The notes: generated by a model from the sequence alone, not told the origin. 64,000 nucleotides of DNA from Litoribrevibacter albus (GCF_030159995.1 NZ_BSNM01000002.1:62001-126000), one strand, 5' to 3'; shown: positions 25,417 through 34,408, counted from the stretch's first letter. Program-made: numbers and translations.

Positions 25417-25471
25417 TCTGTGGATAACCTGTTGAATAACCTATGTGGAAGTGATTCAAACGCCCGTTTTA
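25417..25471. repeat. Dispersed 55-bp intergenic repeat with DnaA box, copy 2
   Basis: Matches 16836-16890 at 51 of 55 bases. It contains TGTGGATAA, the reverse complement of the consensus DnaA box TTATCCACA. The neighbouring GATTCAAACGCCCGTTTTA is shared; the hairpin of copy 1 is only partly kept here. Confidence 0.8.
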
Positions 25472-25661
25472 ACTGGAGTTCAGACTTTAGTGTTAAAAAT
25501 AGCCAATGTTATGACTTGTTCAAACATTGCACTAACTTATTGTAAAAATTGAATAAAAAGTATTCATAAAATCATTTTCTGCATGTCTTACCGTTGTTTC
25601 CTGTGGTTTACTAACCGAAAAAATAATGAACTTCACAGGACAGATTTAACAGGGAGCTTTT

Positions 25662-26087
25662 ATGATACTTACGACATCCACCAGCATTTTCTATCCCGCT
25701 TTCGCGATGTTTTTACTGACCATGCTGTGTTTGCTTTCATTGGGCATGAGTCGTTTAGGTGCAATCAAACTGGGCAAGGTGAAAATCAGTTTCTACCGAA
25801 CCTACAACCAAGGGACAGAACCTGAACGTTTGCACTTGCTTTCACGTCATGTGCACAATCATTTCGAAGTACCACCTTTGTTCTACGCGGGTGTCTTAAT
25901 CGCCTACGTTACCAATTCTGCAACTGACACCGCTGTGGCCTTTGCCTGGGCGTTTGTGATTACGCGATTAATTCATTCGGCGATTCATTTGACGATCAAC
26001 AATGTGACCTATCGTTTCTTAGCCTTTGGCGCGGGTTTGATTAGCGTGACCGGGTTGTGGGTAACGGTTTTTCTAAATGTGATTTGA
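25662..26087 (+). CDS. MAPEG-family membrane protein
   Basis: A 141-residue integral membrane protein of the MAPEG family (PF01124). Four membrane helices fit about 9-29, 62-80, 82-98 and 115-137. The signature RHVHNHFEVPPLFYAGVL and RLIHSAIHLTINNVTYRFLAFGAG match bacterial MAPEG members. Eukaryotic relatives are glutathione transferases and leukotriene synthases; the role of the short bacterial forms is unknown. GGGAGCTTTT before the ATG supports the start; a longer out-of-frame ORF from 25583 is a shadow. It converges on the DUF2938 gene. Confidence 0.87.
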   Translation: MILTTSTSIFYPAFAMFLLTMLCLLSLGMSRLGAIKLGKVKISFYRTYNQGTEPERLHLLSRHVHNHFEVPPLFYAGVLIAYVTNSATDTAVAFAWAFVITRLIHSAIHLTINNVTYRFLAFGAGLISVTGLWVTVFLNVI

Positions 26088-26106
26088 TGTAGTTATATAG
26101 AAGAGC

Positions 26107-26128
26107 CCCGGCCTTGGCTCAGGCCGGG
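26107..26128. terminator. GC-rich hairpin between convergent genes
   Basis: CCCGGCCT and AGGCCGGG form a perfect 8-bp stem with loop TGGCTC. It lies between two convergent genes; T-runs are weak on both sides. Confidence 0.4.
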
Positions 26129-26185
26129 AATGATTGAGAAGTTTTCTATCGCTAATCATTGCAGAGCTTACCCGGTGATTCCTTT

Positions 26186-26683
26186 CTATAGGATAACGAG
26201 AGCCGTCAGATACAGCCCCAAGCCAAACACGGCATGAGTCAGTAAACTTTTACTGCGAGCGTTCATTGGTTTGGGTGTTTTGGATGCAGCGACGCCAAAG
26301 CCAAAACACGGTTGCATTACAAAAAACGGAAAGATAACGGTCGCTACACCAAACAGCAGTGCGGGTAAGAGTGTAGGGGCTGCTAACCAATCTTCACCGA
26401 CGATTGCGACTAAACCACCAGCAAAGAGAACTCCGATCAGGTAATGGCTAAACCAACCGATGGCCTTTTCAAAACGAGTGGCTGATGCATTAAAAATGCT
26501 TTGATGGACAAAGGTGCCTTTGGTCATGTGCCCAAGCCAACGGCCAACCAAGGCATAATCCAGCGAAGGGATATTGAGTAGTTGCTTGAGCAATATCGCC
26601 CAAACATCCATCACCAATGTTGCACCGATACCTATGGCTAGAATCTGGTAAAGAGTGGTTGAGGGTTCAGAAAGCTCTGGCAT
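26186..26683 (-). CDS. DUF2938 membrane protein
   Basis: A 165-residue membrane protein of the DUF2938 family. The start at 26683 (MPELSEPSTTLYQIL) follows AAGGAG by five bases, so the longer frame to 26749 is not used. Four membrane helices are seen, with the family features ATLVMDVWAILLKQL, LVGRWLGHMTKGTFVHQSI, and AIGWFSHYLIGVLFAG. Function is unknown; the family has no known enzyme activity. It stands alone, convergent with the MAPEG gene. Confidence 0.85.
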   Translation of the reverse strand: MPELSEPSTTLYQILAIGIGATLVMDVWAILLKQLLNIPSLDYALVGRWLGHMTKGTFVHQSIFNASATRFEKAIGWFSHYLIGVLFAGGLVAIVGEDWLAAPTLLPALLFGVATVIFPFFVMQPCFGFGVAASKTPKPMNARSKSLLTHAVFGLGLYLTALVIL

Positions 26684-26954
26684 ATAGCGTCTCCTTAAAT
26701 TGATCGTATTAACGTGTTTCTGGTGTTGGTTAATACGATACAACTTCAAGTTGACTTTAAGTCAAGAGGCTTTTTGAGATCGTTTGGGATTAGTATGTTT
26801 CTCTGCCCAATTGGTGTGTTGTTCTTTCATCGTGGTGTTGGGATCAAAGGAGTGATAGTGTAATAAAATCAAAGGCTTCAGTTGGGAGTTTGAGCACTTT
26901 TAGTGTAAGAAACGACTTGGAATCGTGTATTCATTAGCTATATTGAGGACGGAA

Positions 26955-27545
26955 ATGAGACAGTTAATATTTTTAATTTTATTTGTTATTTCATGTTTGG
27001 CTTACGCTAGTACAAATGTCGATGATACTGTCACTCTTAAATCTTCTGAGAACACTATAGATAAAGTTATTTATGAAGCTCAGAAGGTTGCTATCAAGTA
27101 TTTTCAGTCGTTAGAAATAAAGGACTACCGTTCATTAGTTGATGTATTTGAAAAGCAGACAATTAAATCAAAGGCAAATATGGTGAGAACTAGATCATCC
27201 CTTGATAATCCGATTATCGCTTTATCCAACGAAGACATACTAATAAATACGACAAAGCAAAATATGGCTAGATATGACCATGTTGATTTTAAATATCATG
27301 TTTTAGGCGGAGTCAGAGAGGGACAAAACTTGGTTCACTTTACAGTTAAGCAAGTTGTTACGGTTGAAGGCTCAAGCCGAAAATATAGATATATAACGTT
27401 AACTCTCAATAATTATTCTGGTTCCTGGAAAGTTGAACCTAGACGTAAAATAGCTAGTGCTCTGTACAATAAACTGTATGGTTCTTACAAAGGCTCTAAA
27501 GAGCGTGAGCCTGAAGATTTAGTGGCTTTCAAGTTGCTTTGGTAA
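26955..27545 (+). CDS. Exported hypothetical protein
   Basis: A 196-residue protein. The start is placed at 26955 (MRQLIFLILFVISCLAYAS), which gives a clean signal peptide of about 18 residues and has GAGG seven bases before it; the frame is open from a GTG at 26925. The mature part is basic and fold-like, with KYFQSLEIKDYRSLVDVFEKQ and a C-terminal SGSWKVEPRRKIASALYNKLYGS that resembles NTF2-like 'SGSWKV' strands. An NTF2-like fold is a guess. Lower GC than its neighbours suggests a separate origin. Followed by a WapI-like gene. Confidence 0.6.
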   Translation: MRQLIFLILFVISCLAYASTNVDDTVTLKSSENTIDKVIYEAQKVAIKYFQSLEIKDYRSLVDVFEKQTIKSKANMVRTRSSLDNPIIALSNEDILINTTKQNMARYDHVDFKYHVLGGVREGQNLVHFTVKQVVTVEGSSRKYRYITLTLNNYSGSWKVEPRRKIASALYNKLYGSYKGSKEREPEDLVAFKLLW

Positions 27546-27593
27546 TTCCTCTTTTGACTGATTAAGTCGTAGACAGCTAGAAGAATAGATTTA

Positions 27594-28052
27594 GTGATTA
27601 ATCTTACGAATATTGAAGAAAAAATTAACTTATATATCGAGGTTGCCGGCTATGAATTTCCGGAAATTGAAGATGACGATTGGTGTTTGCTAAGACTTCG
27701 GATTCAACAAGAGAGTGACAGTATAGAGTTGGTTGACCCAGCCATTGAAACGACTGAACTTGCTCAGCTTTTACATTGGTTTTCATCTTTGGTTGAAGGG
27801 CGCTTACCTGAGTATGCTCATCTTGATTTTGTGGAGCCATGCATTAGTTTCGAATTTTTAGCATTCAAAGAGGACGTTGTTAGAATCTCTATAAATCTTA
27901 GCCATGAGTTATCGCCTAGCTTTCCAATGAGACAATTTGGATCTGAGGCAAATGAATGGTCTATCGTATTCGATCTTGGAGAAGAGCAACTCAAAAGTAT
28001 CTGTAGTGGTATTAAAAAGACATTGGATCAGTATCCAATCCGTGGATGCTAG
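27594..28052 (+). CDS. WapI-like immunity protein
   Basis: A 152-residue acidic, soluble protein starting at a GTG. The layout LYIEVAGYEFPEIEDDDWCLLRLRIQ, IETTELAQLLHWFSSLVEG and a hydrophobic strand pair SFEFLAF...VRISINL resembles the WapI family, which protects cells from contact-dependent WapA-type toxins. No toxin gene is present in the window, so it would be an orphan immunity gene, often kept against neighbours' toxins. The exported hypothetical gene precedes it by 48 bases and the pair shares an A/T-rich composition. The family call rests on pattern only. Confidence 0.6.
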   Translation: MINLTNIEEKINLYIEVAGYEFPEIEDDDWCLLRLRIQQESDSIELVDPAIETTELAQLLHWFSSLVEGRLPEYAHLDFVEPCISFEFLAFKEDVVRISINLSHELSPSFPMRQFGSEANEWSIVFDLGEEQLKSICSGIKKTLDQYPIRGC

Positions 28053-28096
28053 TTGCTTTTCAAAGGCCATTAGTTTCTGGTGGCCGTTCCCCCCTA

Positions 28097-28110
28097 GACT
28101 AAGGTCTAAT
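28097..28110 (+). promoter_or_regulatory. GAC-N4-GTCTAAT box upstream of acs
   Basis: GACTAAGGTCTAAT lies about 100 bases before the acs start. It matches GACCTAAGTCTAAT at 10902-10915 upstream of yjcH-actP (same dyad and same right flank). A LuxR-type regulator such as CrbR controls these two genes in Vibrio and Pseudomonas; that this is its site is inference. Confidence 0.5.
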
Positions 28111-28210
28111 GGTTAACTTTCCCTTCCCGCGCAACACTTAACTCATACGTTAAATTGTCTGTTATTTGCTCAGCCATCGAATCGACTGGGCGGATTTTGG
28201 GAGAAGAGTG

Positions 28211-30199
28211 ATGAGTGGTGTAAGTTCAGAACAAGCCTTTAAATCTGAAGAGCAAGTGGTCCCGGTTAAGCCCGAGTTTGCGAAAAGTGCCTGGATTGAT
28301 GAGGCCAAATACAAGGAAATGTATCAGCAGTCGATCATTAATCCGGATGGTTTTTGGCGCGAGCACGGTCAGCGCATTGATTGGATGACGCCTTATTCGA
28401 AGGTGAAGAACACTTCCTTCGATGACCATAATGTGGACATTCGTTGGTTCGAAGATGGCACCTTGAATGCGTCGTCGAACTGTCTGGATCGTCACTTGGA
28501 AACCCGAGGGGATCAAACGGCGATTATCTGGGAAGGCGATGAGCCGGATCAGGATCGCACCGTCACTTATAAAGAACTGCATCGCGAAGTCTGTAAGTTT
28601 GCCAATGCCTTGAAGAGCCAGGGCGTTCGCAAAGGCGATGTGGTGACCATTTACATGCCGATGGTGGTTGAGTCTGTCGTCGCTATGTTGGCCTGTGCCC
28701 GTATCGGTGCAATTCACGCAGTGGTATTTGGTGGTTTCTCACCGGAAGCCTTGGCAGGCCGTATTATTGATTGTGACTCTAAGATCATTATTACAGCGGA
28801 CGAAGGTGTTCGTGGTGGTAAAACCGTTCCATTAAAGGCGAATGTGGATGAGGCACTGACTCACCCGGACATTCGTTCAGTGGAGCGAGTGATTGTGTAT
28901 GAACGCACGGGAAATACAGCGGTGGCGTGGCATACCCATCGTGACGTGCGTTGGGATGATCTGATGAAAACGGCGTCGGAGCATTGTCCGGCGGAAGAAA
29001 TGAATGCGGAAGATCCTCTGTTCATTCTTTATACCTCGGGCTCGACGGGTAAACCGAAAGGCGTAGTGCACTCTACGGGGGGCTACATGGTGTATGCCTC
29101 GATGACGCATGAGTATGTGTTCGACTACAAAGATAATGAAGTCTATTGGTGTACGGCGGATATTGGTTGGATTACCGGCCACAGTTATTTGGTGTATGGC
29201 CCATTAGCCAACGGTGCGGTTTCTTTGATGTGTGAAGGGGTGCCAAATTACCCGGATTCCACTCGTGTTTCGCAGATTGTGGATAAACACCATGTGAATA
29301 TTTTGTATACCGCACCGACCGCAATTCGCGCCTTGATGGCGGAAGGTGATGCGCCGGTGGCGGGTACGAATCGCAGTTCGCTGCGCCTTCTGGGAACTGT
29401 GGGTGAACCGATTAACCCGGAGGCCTGGAACTGGTATTACCAAACCATTGGGGAAGAACGCTGCCCGATTGTTGATACCTGGTGGCAGACGGAAACCGGC
29501 GGCATTATGATCACGCCGTTACCGGGGGCAACGGATTTAAAACCGGGCTCTGCGACCCGTCCGTTCTTTGGCGTGAACACGGCGCTGGTGGATAACTCGG
29601 GGAACCTGATCGAAGGTGCTGCCGATGGTAACTTGGTGATCATCGACAGTTGGCCGGCACAAAGCCGAACCGTGTACGGTGATCATCACAGATTCATTCA
29701 AACCTACTTCAAAACCTTCAAAGGCATGTATTGCACAGGCGACGGCGCACGACGCGATGAAGACGGTTATTACTGGATTACCGGCCGTGTGGACGATGTG
29801 CTGAATGTCTCCGGTCACCGCATGGGCACGGCTGAAATTGAGAGTGCGATGGTCGCGCATAAAGATGTGGCTGAAGCCGCTGTGGTTGGTTTCCCGCATG
29901 ATGTCAAAGGTCAGGGTATCTATGTATATGTGACCTTGAATCAAGGCGCAGAAGCGTCAGAAGAGCTTCGCATGGAACTGAAAAAATGGGTGCGGAAAAC
30001 CATTGGCCCGATTGCTTCACCGGATGTGATTCAGTGGGCGCCGGGCTTACCGAAAACTCGTTCTGGTAAAATCATGCGTCGGATTCTTCGCAAGATTGCT
30101 GCGGCTGAATACGATGGCTTGGGTGATACCTCCACTCTGGCTGACCCGTCGGTGGTGGATGATTTGATCGAAGAGCACAAGGGAATATCAGCGGCGTAA
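28211..30199 (+). CDS. acs: Acetyl-CoA synthetase (AMP-forming)
   Basis: A 662-residue acyl-adenylate-forming enzyme that turns acetate, ATP and CoA into acetyl-CoA. The start at 28211 ([14 protein letters not shown]) follows GGGAGAAG; the frame is open to 28166. Signatures: the P-loop-like [23 protein letters not shown] near 265, [13 protein letters not shown] near 415, and the C-terminal [15 protein letters not shown] whose Lys near 612 is the acetylation-controlled catalytic residue. Length is near E. coli Acs (652). With ActP at 11361 it makes a high-affinity acetate route, although the genes are 15 kb apart. A shared promoter box supports joint control. Confidence 0.96.
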   Translation: MSGVSSEQAFKSEEQVVPVKPEFAKSAWIDEAKYKEMYQQSIINPDGFWREHGQRIDWMTPYSKVKNTSFDDHNVDIRWFEDGTLNASSNCLDRHLETRGDQTAIIWEGDEPDQDRTVTYKELHREVCKFANALKSQGVRKGDVVTIYMPMVVESVVAMLACARIGAIHAVVFGGFSPEALAGRIIDCDSKIIITADEGVRGGKTVPLKANVDEALTHPDIRSVERVIVYERTGNTAVAWHTHRDVRWDDLMKTASEHCPAEEMNAEDPLFILYTSGSTGKPKGVVHSTGGYMVYASMTHEYVFDYKDNEVYWCTADIGWITGHSYLVYGPLANGAVSLMCEGVPNYPDSTRVSQIVDKHHVNILYTAPTAIRALMAEGDAPVAGTNRSSLRLLGTVGEPINPEAWNWYYQTIGEERCPIVDTWWQTETGGIMITPLPGATDLKPGSATRPFFGVNTALVDNSGNLIEGAADGNLVIIDSWPAQSRTVYGDHHRFIQTYFKTFKGMYCTGDGARRDEDGYYWITGRVDDVLNVSGHRMGTAEIESAMVAHKDVAEAAVVGFPHDVKGQGIYVYVTLNQGAEASEELRMELKKWVRKTIGPIASPDVIQWAPGLPKTRSGKIMRRILRKIAAAEYDGLGDTSTLADPSVVDDLIEEHKGISAA

Positions 30200-30230
30200 T
30201 CCTAAGATTTAATGCCACAGGCTGAAACTA

Positions 30231-30258
30231 AAAACCGGAGCTTTGACTCCGGTTTTTT
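30231..30258. terminator. Bidirectional terminator between acs and the GGDEF-EAL gene
   Basis: AAAACCGGAG (30231-30240) pairs with CTCCGGTTTT (30247-30256) followed by TT. The A and T ends allow termination on both strands, and the two flanking genes converge here. Confidence 0.85.
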
Positions 30259-30285
30259 GTGCTTTCAATTTGAGTGCTTTGAATT

Positions 30286-30343
30286 TTGTTCTTTGGATCT
30301 TGTTCTTTGGATGTATGCGCCTTGGATGTATGCGCCTTGGATT
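30286..30343. repeat. Two pairs of short tandem repeats after acs
   Basis: TTGTTCTTTGGAT(C/G) twice (14-bp units, 30286-30313), then TATGCGCCTTGGAT(G/T) twice (15-bp units, 30314-30343). Probably slippage products; no function is implied. Confidence 0.7.
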
Positions 30344-30363
30344 TGAACGATAAAGCAAAGACG

Positions 30364-32814
30364 TTAGGAGTTGGACTGTTTTGATAGGCTGGGTCTGTTG
30401 TACCACTCATGATCAAAAGATAAGTCTTCGAGTCTTTCCGGCTTTCCAAAGTAATAGCCTTGCAAGTAGTCACAACCAATGCTGGTGAGATAGGCTGCAA
30501 TTTCTTCGTTCTCAACGCCTTCGGCAGTGACCTGAAGGTTTTGAGAGTGGCAAATATTGATGAGGGGAGCTAGCAGGCTTCGTTTACCTTCTTCCATCGA
30601 CTTATCAATAAAGGTTTTATCCAGTTTGATCATCTTCGCTGGGTACTCAATCAACTGAAGGAGTGCGGTGTAGCCGGTTCCGAAATCATCAATGGCAATA
30701 TTGAAGCCTTGAGCAATTAATACCTTAAGCAGCACATCGGTTTCTTGTGTGTACTCCACATTGAGTGTTTCCGTCATTTCAAGCTGAATTTGTTTTGGCG
30801 GTACCTGATATTGGTTAGCCAAGACAATCAGATCCACACCCAGTTTGTTGGAGTTGAGTTGTGCGGAAGATAAGTTAATGGAGAGTTTAAAGTCCCGTCC
30901 TAAGCGGGCTTTTAAGTCGGCATAGGATTTAAATGCGGTTTCCGCCACCCAAGAATCAATCTTGTTGAACAGACCGAAGCTTTCGGAAATTGGAATAAAT
31001 TCATCCGGGCCAACAAAGCCAAGCTTCGGCGAGATCCACCGGATAAGAACTTCAAAGCCGTCAATTTGACGAGAACGGGTATTCACCAACGGCATGTAGA
31101 CTAAATAAAACTCGTCATCCGGGTTGAGGGTTTTTAATTCCTGCTCGATGTCTTTCAAGCGTCGGGTTTTGTTTGCGATCTCTTCTGAATACAGGGAAAT
31201 TTGATTCTTACCACCGTGTTTAGCATGGTACATGGCGTTGTCAGCGTTATTGATTAACTGAGATAAGGTATGACCATCCTGAGGGTATTTGGATATGCCG
31301 ATACTGGCGCTGACAGGAAAGTGGCCTCGTTCAAAATGGTAACCATCCTTAAAGAGCTGTAATACCTGATTCGCAATGTGCTCTGCGGGGGAGTCTTCCG
31401 GAGACATTTCAGGGTGTTCCAGAATGATGGCAAATTCGTCTCCGGCGATTCGGCCGATCAGGCAATCCTCAATCGATTGGTGGTGTGGCATATCGTCTTG
31501 ATGACAAATTAGCGTCAACTTATGAGCCACCGATTTAAGTAATGCGTCTCCGGTGCCGTGACCAAACCGATCGTTGACGAATTTGAAGTTATCGAGGTCG
31601 ATATAAATAAAGGTCACTTGTAGCTCATGTTCTTGGGCATGATGAAGTAATTGGTTGGTTCGTTCTGTGATGTAGGCAATGTTGTGCAGCTTGGTCAGAG
31701 AGTCTTGCTCTGACAGTTCTTTGGTTTTTTGATATGCCTGAACCAGGTTGCCATACAGCGTATTAAAGGTACGTTCCAGTCGACCAATTTCATTACTGGC
31801 ATCAGCGGTCACGTCGATGTTGTCTTTTTGATTTGCCATTACCTGGCTTAGTTCATGTTCTAACCGGATGATGGGACGAGTAATGTATCGTTGTAACAAG
31901 AAATACAAGATCAATGATGACACCACAAAAAAGAGAATGCCTAATGTTGTGAGACCCTGACGAGTGGGGGCCAGGTGGTTCTCAAGGTAGTCGTGTGTGA
32001 CGTGAATATGGAGCGTGTCATTATTGTTTAGAGTGGCTTCAGCAAATAAATCAAGACTGATATCAGTAATCTGATTATGGGCGTGTTGATTCTCTGAATG
32101 AGGTGTTTGCGCTGAAGATTTTTGCGTTTCTACAGGAGCTGAATCGAGGTCTGAGTGTACATCTACCGTGGCACCATAGCTTTCTTCAATGTCGCGTTTT
32201 AGCTCGATGAACTTGGAGGGTTCTAAAGCAAATGTGACCAATACACTGTTGGCAAGCTGTGAAGGATGAGGCGGTAAGAAGGTCTGTCTGTCGAGTACTT
32301 TTGTAATGGCAATCAGGTGTTCGTGACTGTCAGATTGTATGTGGTGAATATAGCTATAGCCTGAGCTTTGTTGAAGTTGTTTAAGCTCGTTGATTAGTTG
32401 TTCGTCCAGCTCTGCAAATGGATTGTCACTTAATTCAAAAAAGAATTCCCGGGTGAGATTGGCATCGTTTGTATGAATTGCAAAGCTCAGCTCATCCGTT
32501 TTGTGTTGTTCAAAACTGCGAATGGCCTTTTCTATGGAACTGCTTAATGTGATGTGTGAGTAGCGATTGTGACTTCTGCCGCTGATGTAATCCCGAAAAA
32601 TGGTGCTTTCTGTCAAGGCCAGTAAATAGCTCTCGGCATAGGTTGTGTATTGGTCGTAAAGGGATGACAGCTCGGTAACCGCCAGATTCAAGCGGTTTTG
32701 TTCCAGCTTGCGGGTGGTTTCGGCAATGGAAAAATAGGAAATCACAGCCGCCAGATAAAAACTCAGAAAAACGACCGGAAAAATTACAAATAACGCGCGC
32801 TTACTGAGAGTCAT
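30364..32814 (-). CDS. mbaA: MbaA-like membrane GGDEF-EAL c-di-GMP enzyme
   Basis: An 816-residue inner-membrane protein. TM1 at about 8-30, a periplasmic domain of about 250 residues, TM2 at about 290-310, a HAMP-type segment, a GGDEF domain (about 370-535, IAGDEFAII, with A for the first G) and an EAL domain (about 555-800). The EAL site residues are kept: FEVLIRW, INLSSAQ, EMTETLN, IDDFGTGYTAL, KLDKTFI and AEGVENEE. The gene overlaps by 14 bases a PotD-like binding protein. That pairing and the size match Vibrio MbaA, which reads polyamines through NspS and adjusts c-di-GMP and biofilm. The gene symbol is by analogy. Confidence 0.82.
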   Translation of the reverse strand: MTLSKRALFVIFPVVFLSFYLAAVISYFSIAETTRKLEQNRLNLAVTELSSLYDQYTTYAESYLLALTESTIFRDYISGRSHNRYSHITLSSSIEKAIRSFEQHKTDELSFAIHTNDANLTREFFFELSDNPFAELDEQLINELKQLQQSSGYSYIHHIQSDSHEHLIAITKVLDRQTFLPPHPSQLANSVLVTFALEPSKFIELKRDIEESYGATVDVHSDLDSAPVETQKSSAQTPHSENQHAHNQITDISLDLFAEATLNNNDTLHIHVTHDYLENHLAPTRQGLTTLGILFFVVSSLILYFLLQRYITRPIIRLEHELSQVMANQKDNIDVTADASNEIGRLERTFNTLYGNLVQAYQKTKELSEQDSLTKLHNIAYITERTNQLLHHAQEHELQVTFIYIDLDNFKFVNDRFGHGTGDALLKSVAHKLTLICHQDDMPHHQSIEDCLIGRIAGDEFAIILEHPEMSPEDSPAEHIANQVLQLFKDGYHFERGHFPVSASIGISKYPQDGHTLSQLINNADNAMYHAKHGGKNQISLYSEEIANKTRRLKDIEQELKTLNPDDEFYLVYMPLVNTRSRQIDGFEVLIRWISPKLGFVGPDEFIPISESFGLFNKIDSWVAETAFKSYADLKARLGRDFKLSINLSSAQLNSNKLGVDLIVLANQYQVPPKQIQLEMTETLNVEYTQETDVLLKVLIAQGFNIAIDDFGTGYTALLQLIEYPAKMIKLDKTFIDKSMEEGKRSLLAPLINICHSQNLQVTAEGVENEEIAAYLTSIGCDYLQGYYFGKPERLEDLSFDHEWYNRPSLSKQSNS

Positions 32815-33844
32815 GTAGCTTTACCAAGGAGCTGGTGATTCTGTTTCTTAAGTACAAATTACTGGCGCTCAGAGTTGAATATTGTTGACTTTTCTTGAGT
32901 AGAGCCTGGGGTGGGTAGACGGTTAAATCATCTTGGAACTCTTGGGACTGTAATGCTTTTGCTTGTGAGCTTGGCGTTGCTACATAAATGTCCTCAGAGT
33001 TTTTTGCCGTATTTTCCAGCGTATATAGATGCTTCAGGAAATCGATAGCCAGGGCTCTCTTCTTACTGCTGGATACAATAGCAAGGCAATCCAGCCAAGT
33101 AATAGTGCCTTCTTGTAATGTTGTGTAGTTCCATATTTCCGAGCCAGCTCGATCATTCAGGGTAAATTGATCACCGCTATAGGCCAGTGCCATATAGAGC
33201 TCGTCTGATTTAGGGTTTCGATCAACAAACGTAACCGGATACTCGAAGGTAAGCACCTTAGGAAGGTTCTGTTTGATGAGCTCGAAGGCTTCCTTTAATT
33301 GTGTGGTGTCTTCGGTATTGATTGATTGTCCCTTGAGCAGCAAGGCAGGTGCCAGTAAATCGGTGTAGTCCTCAAATAACCCAACGTGCCCGGACAGCGT
33401 TTTGTCAGGCATCAGGAGTTGTTTCCAGGAGGTCGGAGGGGTTGGTATTTTATCTGTCCGGTAAACAACACCGAGAGTCCCCCAGAAATAAGGAATGGCG
33501 TGTTCACCGCAACCGGAACGCCATTGTTCATCCAGGTGGCTCAGCCCTGGAAGCTCTTCTGGAGTAGGGACGCGCTGGAGCATGCCTTCGGAGCCCAGTT
33601 GCAGTCCGGCAATATGGTCGATGATCGTGAGATCGATGTTTTGGGCGGTATTGCTGGCCACGAGAGCATCGCGATCTTCTTCGTTATCAAAGTAGATTTG
33701 TTTAAGGGTATGCCCGGAGCTCTTTTCCCAAGCGTTGACTATGTCATCGGAAATGTATTCTTCCCAAGTATATAGGGTCAGTGTTTCAGCAGAGCTAATT
33801 CGTCCCATTATTAGAAACACAAAAAGCAGTAACAGGCGTTTCAT
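32801..33844 (-). CDS. nspS: NspS-like polyamine-binding periplasmic protein
   Basis: A 347-residue PotD/PotF-type solute-binding protein with a signal peptide (about 1-19, ending SSA). LTLYTWEEYISDDIVNAWEKSSGHTLKQIYFDNEED at the mature N-terminus and PYFWGTLGVVYRTDKI near 118 are typical of polyamine-binding proteins. No polyamine ABC transporter is nearby; its end overlaps the membrane GGDEF-EAL gene. In Vibrio cholerae NspS binds norspermidine or spermidine and signals through MbaA. The same role is likely here. Ligand preference cannot be read without structure comparison. AGGTCTG-type ribosome site before the ATG. Confidence 0.82.
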   Translation of the reverse strand: MKRLLLLFVFLIMGRISSAETLTLYTWEEYISDDIVNAWEKSSGHTLKQIYFDNEEDRDALVASNTAQNIDLTIIDHIAGLQLGSEGMLQRVPTPEELPGLSHLDEQWRSGCGEHAIPYFWGTLGVVYRTDKIPTPPTSWKQLLMPDKTLSGHVGLFEDYTDLLAPALLLKGQSINTEDTTQLKEAFELIKQNLPKVLTFEYPVTFVDRNPKSDELYMALAYSGDQFTLNDRAGSEIWNYTTLQEGTITWLDCLAIVSSSKKRALAIDFLKHLYTLENTAKNSEDIYVATPSSQAKALQSQEFQDDLTVYPPQALLKKSQQYSTLSASNLYLRNRITSSLVKLHDSQ

Positions 33845-33995
33845 GCAGACCTCTCAAACAGCATTCTAAGGTAGAGCTTTACAACAACTATAGGTGCTTT
33901 TCGGAAAACGTCTGGTTTTAAAGGAATTTTGTCTTAATTTTCAAGGTTTACGGTGTGTACAGTAGAAAAACAGAAGGGGGAAAAGAGAAGGTGGA

Positions 33996-34012
33996 GAGCC
34001 CTTATCGGGCTC
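33996..34012. repeat. Short hairpin in the long gap before the riboswitch
   Basis: GAGCCC/GGGCTC with loop TTATC. It is followed on the plus strand by T-rich DNA (34014-34090, repeated TTTTTATTTTTA), and could be a weak terminator. The gap 33845-34230 shows nothing else recognised. Confidence 0.35.
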
Positions 34013-34237
34013 ATAATAGGTTTTCTTTGCTCGCTTTTTATTTTTATTTTTGAGCTTCAGTCCTGAGTTTCTATTTTTATTTTTATTGGTGAAACCGAAC
34101 TGTTTGTATTTTTGTTGTTCTTGATTAATAGATTGCTAACTGCGTGCCAGTTTATAAAAGTTGTTTATAAACAGTTGGTTATGATTTTTGTTGCTTGGCT
34201 GGAACACTGAGTTGTTACCTATGTTCCATAGTTTGGA

Positions 34238-34335
34238 CGGAGAGTTGTGTTACCTGGGTGGTAGAAAGGTAACACTTTTGAAGGGAGTAATACGTTTGTC
34301 TGAGCGCTTAAAAGTAACACTCTCAGGCAAAAGAT
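34238..34335 (+). promoter_or_regulatory. Glycine riboswitch aptamer, apparently without a gene
   Basis: On the plus strand GGACGGAGAGTT pairs through GAGAGT with ACTCTC of ACACTCTCAGGCAAAAG (34317-34333), the hallmark 3' motif of glycine riboswitches. Between them lie a perfect 9-bp hairpin GTGTTACCT/AGGTAACAC (34247-34275) and GAAGGGAGTAA (34280-34290), close to the conserved GAAGGAGUAA. Only one aptamer is seen. Downstream on this strand there is no gene: the next is convergent on the minus strand. So it is either a remnant, or controls an antisense transcript. Confidence 0.65.
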
Positions 34336-34408
34336 TCGATGTGCGGCTATTAATCTGGGTTCCGCATCTAAAGCGTGCTTCACTCTAATGTAGGCTGCAC
34401 ATCGAATC
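34333..34408. repeat. 12-bp inverted repeat after the riboswitch
   Basis: GATTCGATGTGC (34333-34344) and GCACATCGAATC (34397-34408) are perfect complements 52 bases apart and start right at the end of the aptamer. It may be the riboswitch's expression platform or a terminator structure for the minus-strand gene ending at 34453. Confidence 0.6.

Noticed and set aside
25583-25825. 80-codon frame overlapping the MAPEG gene
   Set aside because: Different frame from the conserved MAPEG protein and no ribosome site.
34188-34388. 66-codon frame between the NspS/MbaA genes and the acyl reductase
   Set aside because: It runs through the glycine aptamer and its hairpins; no ribosome site.
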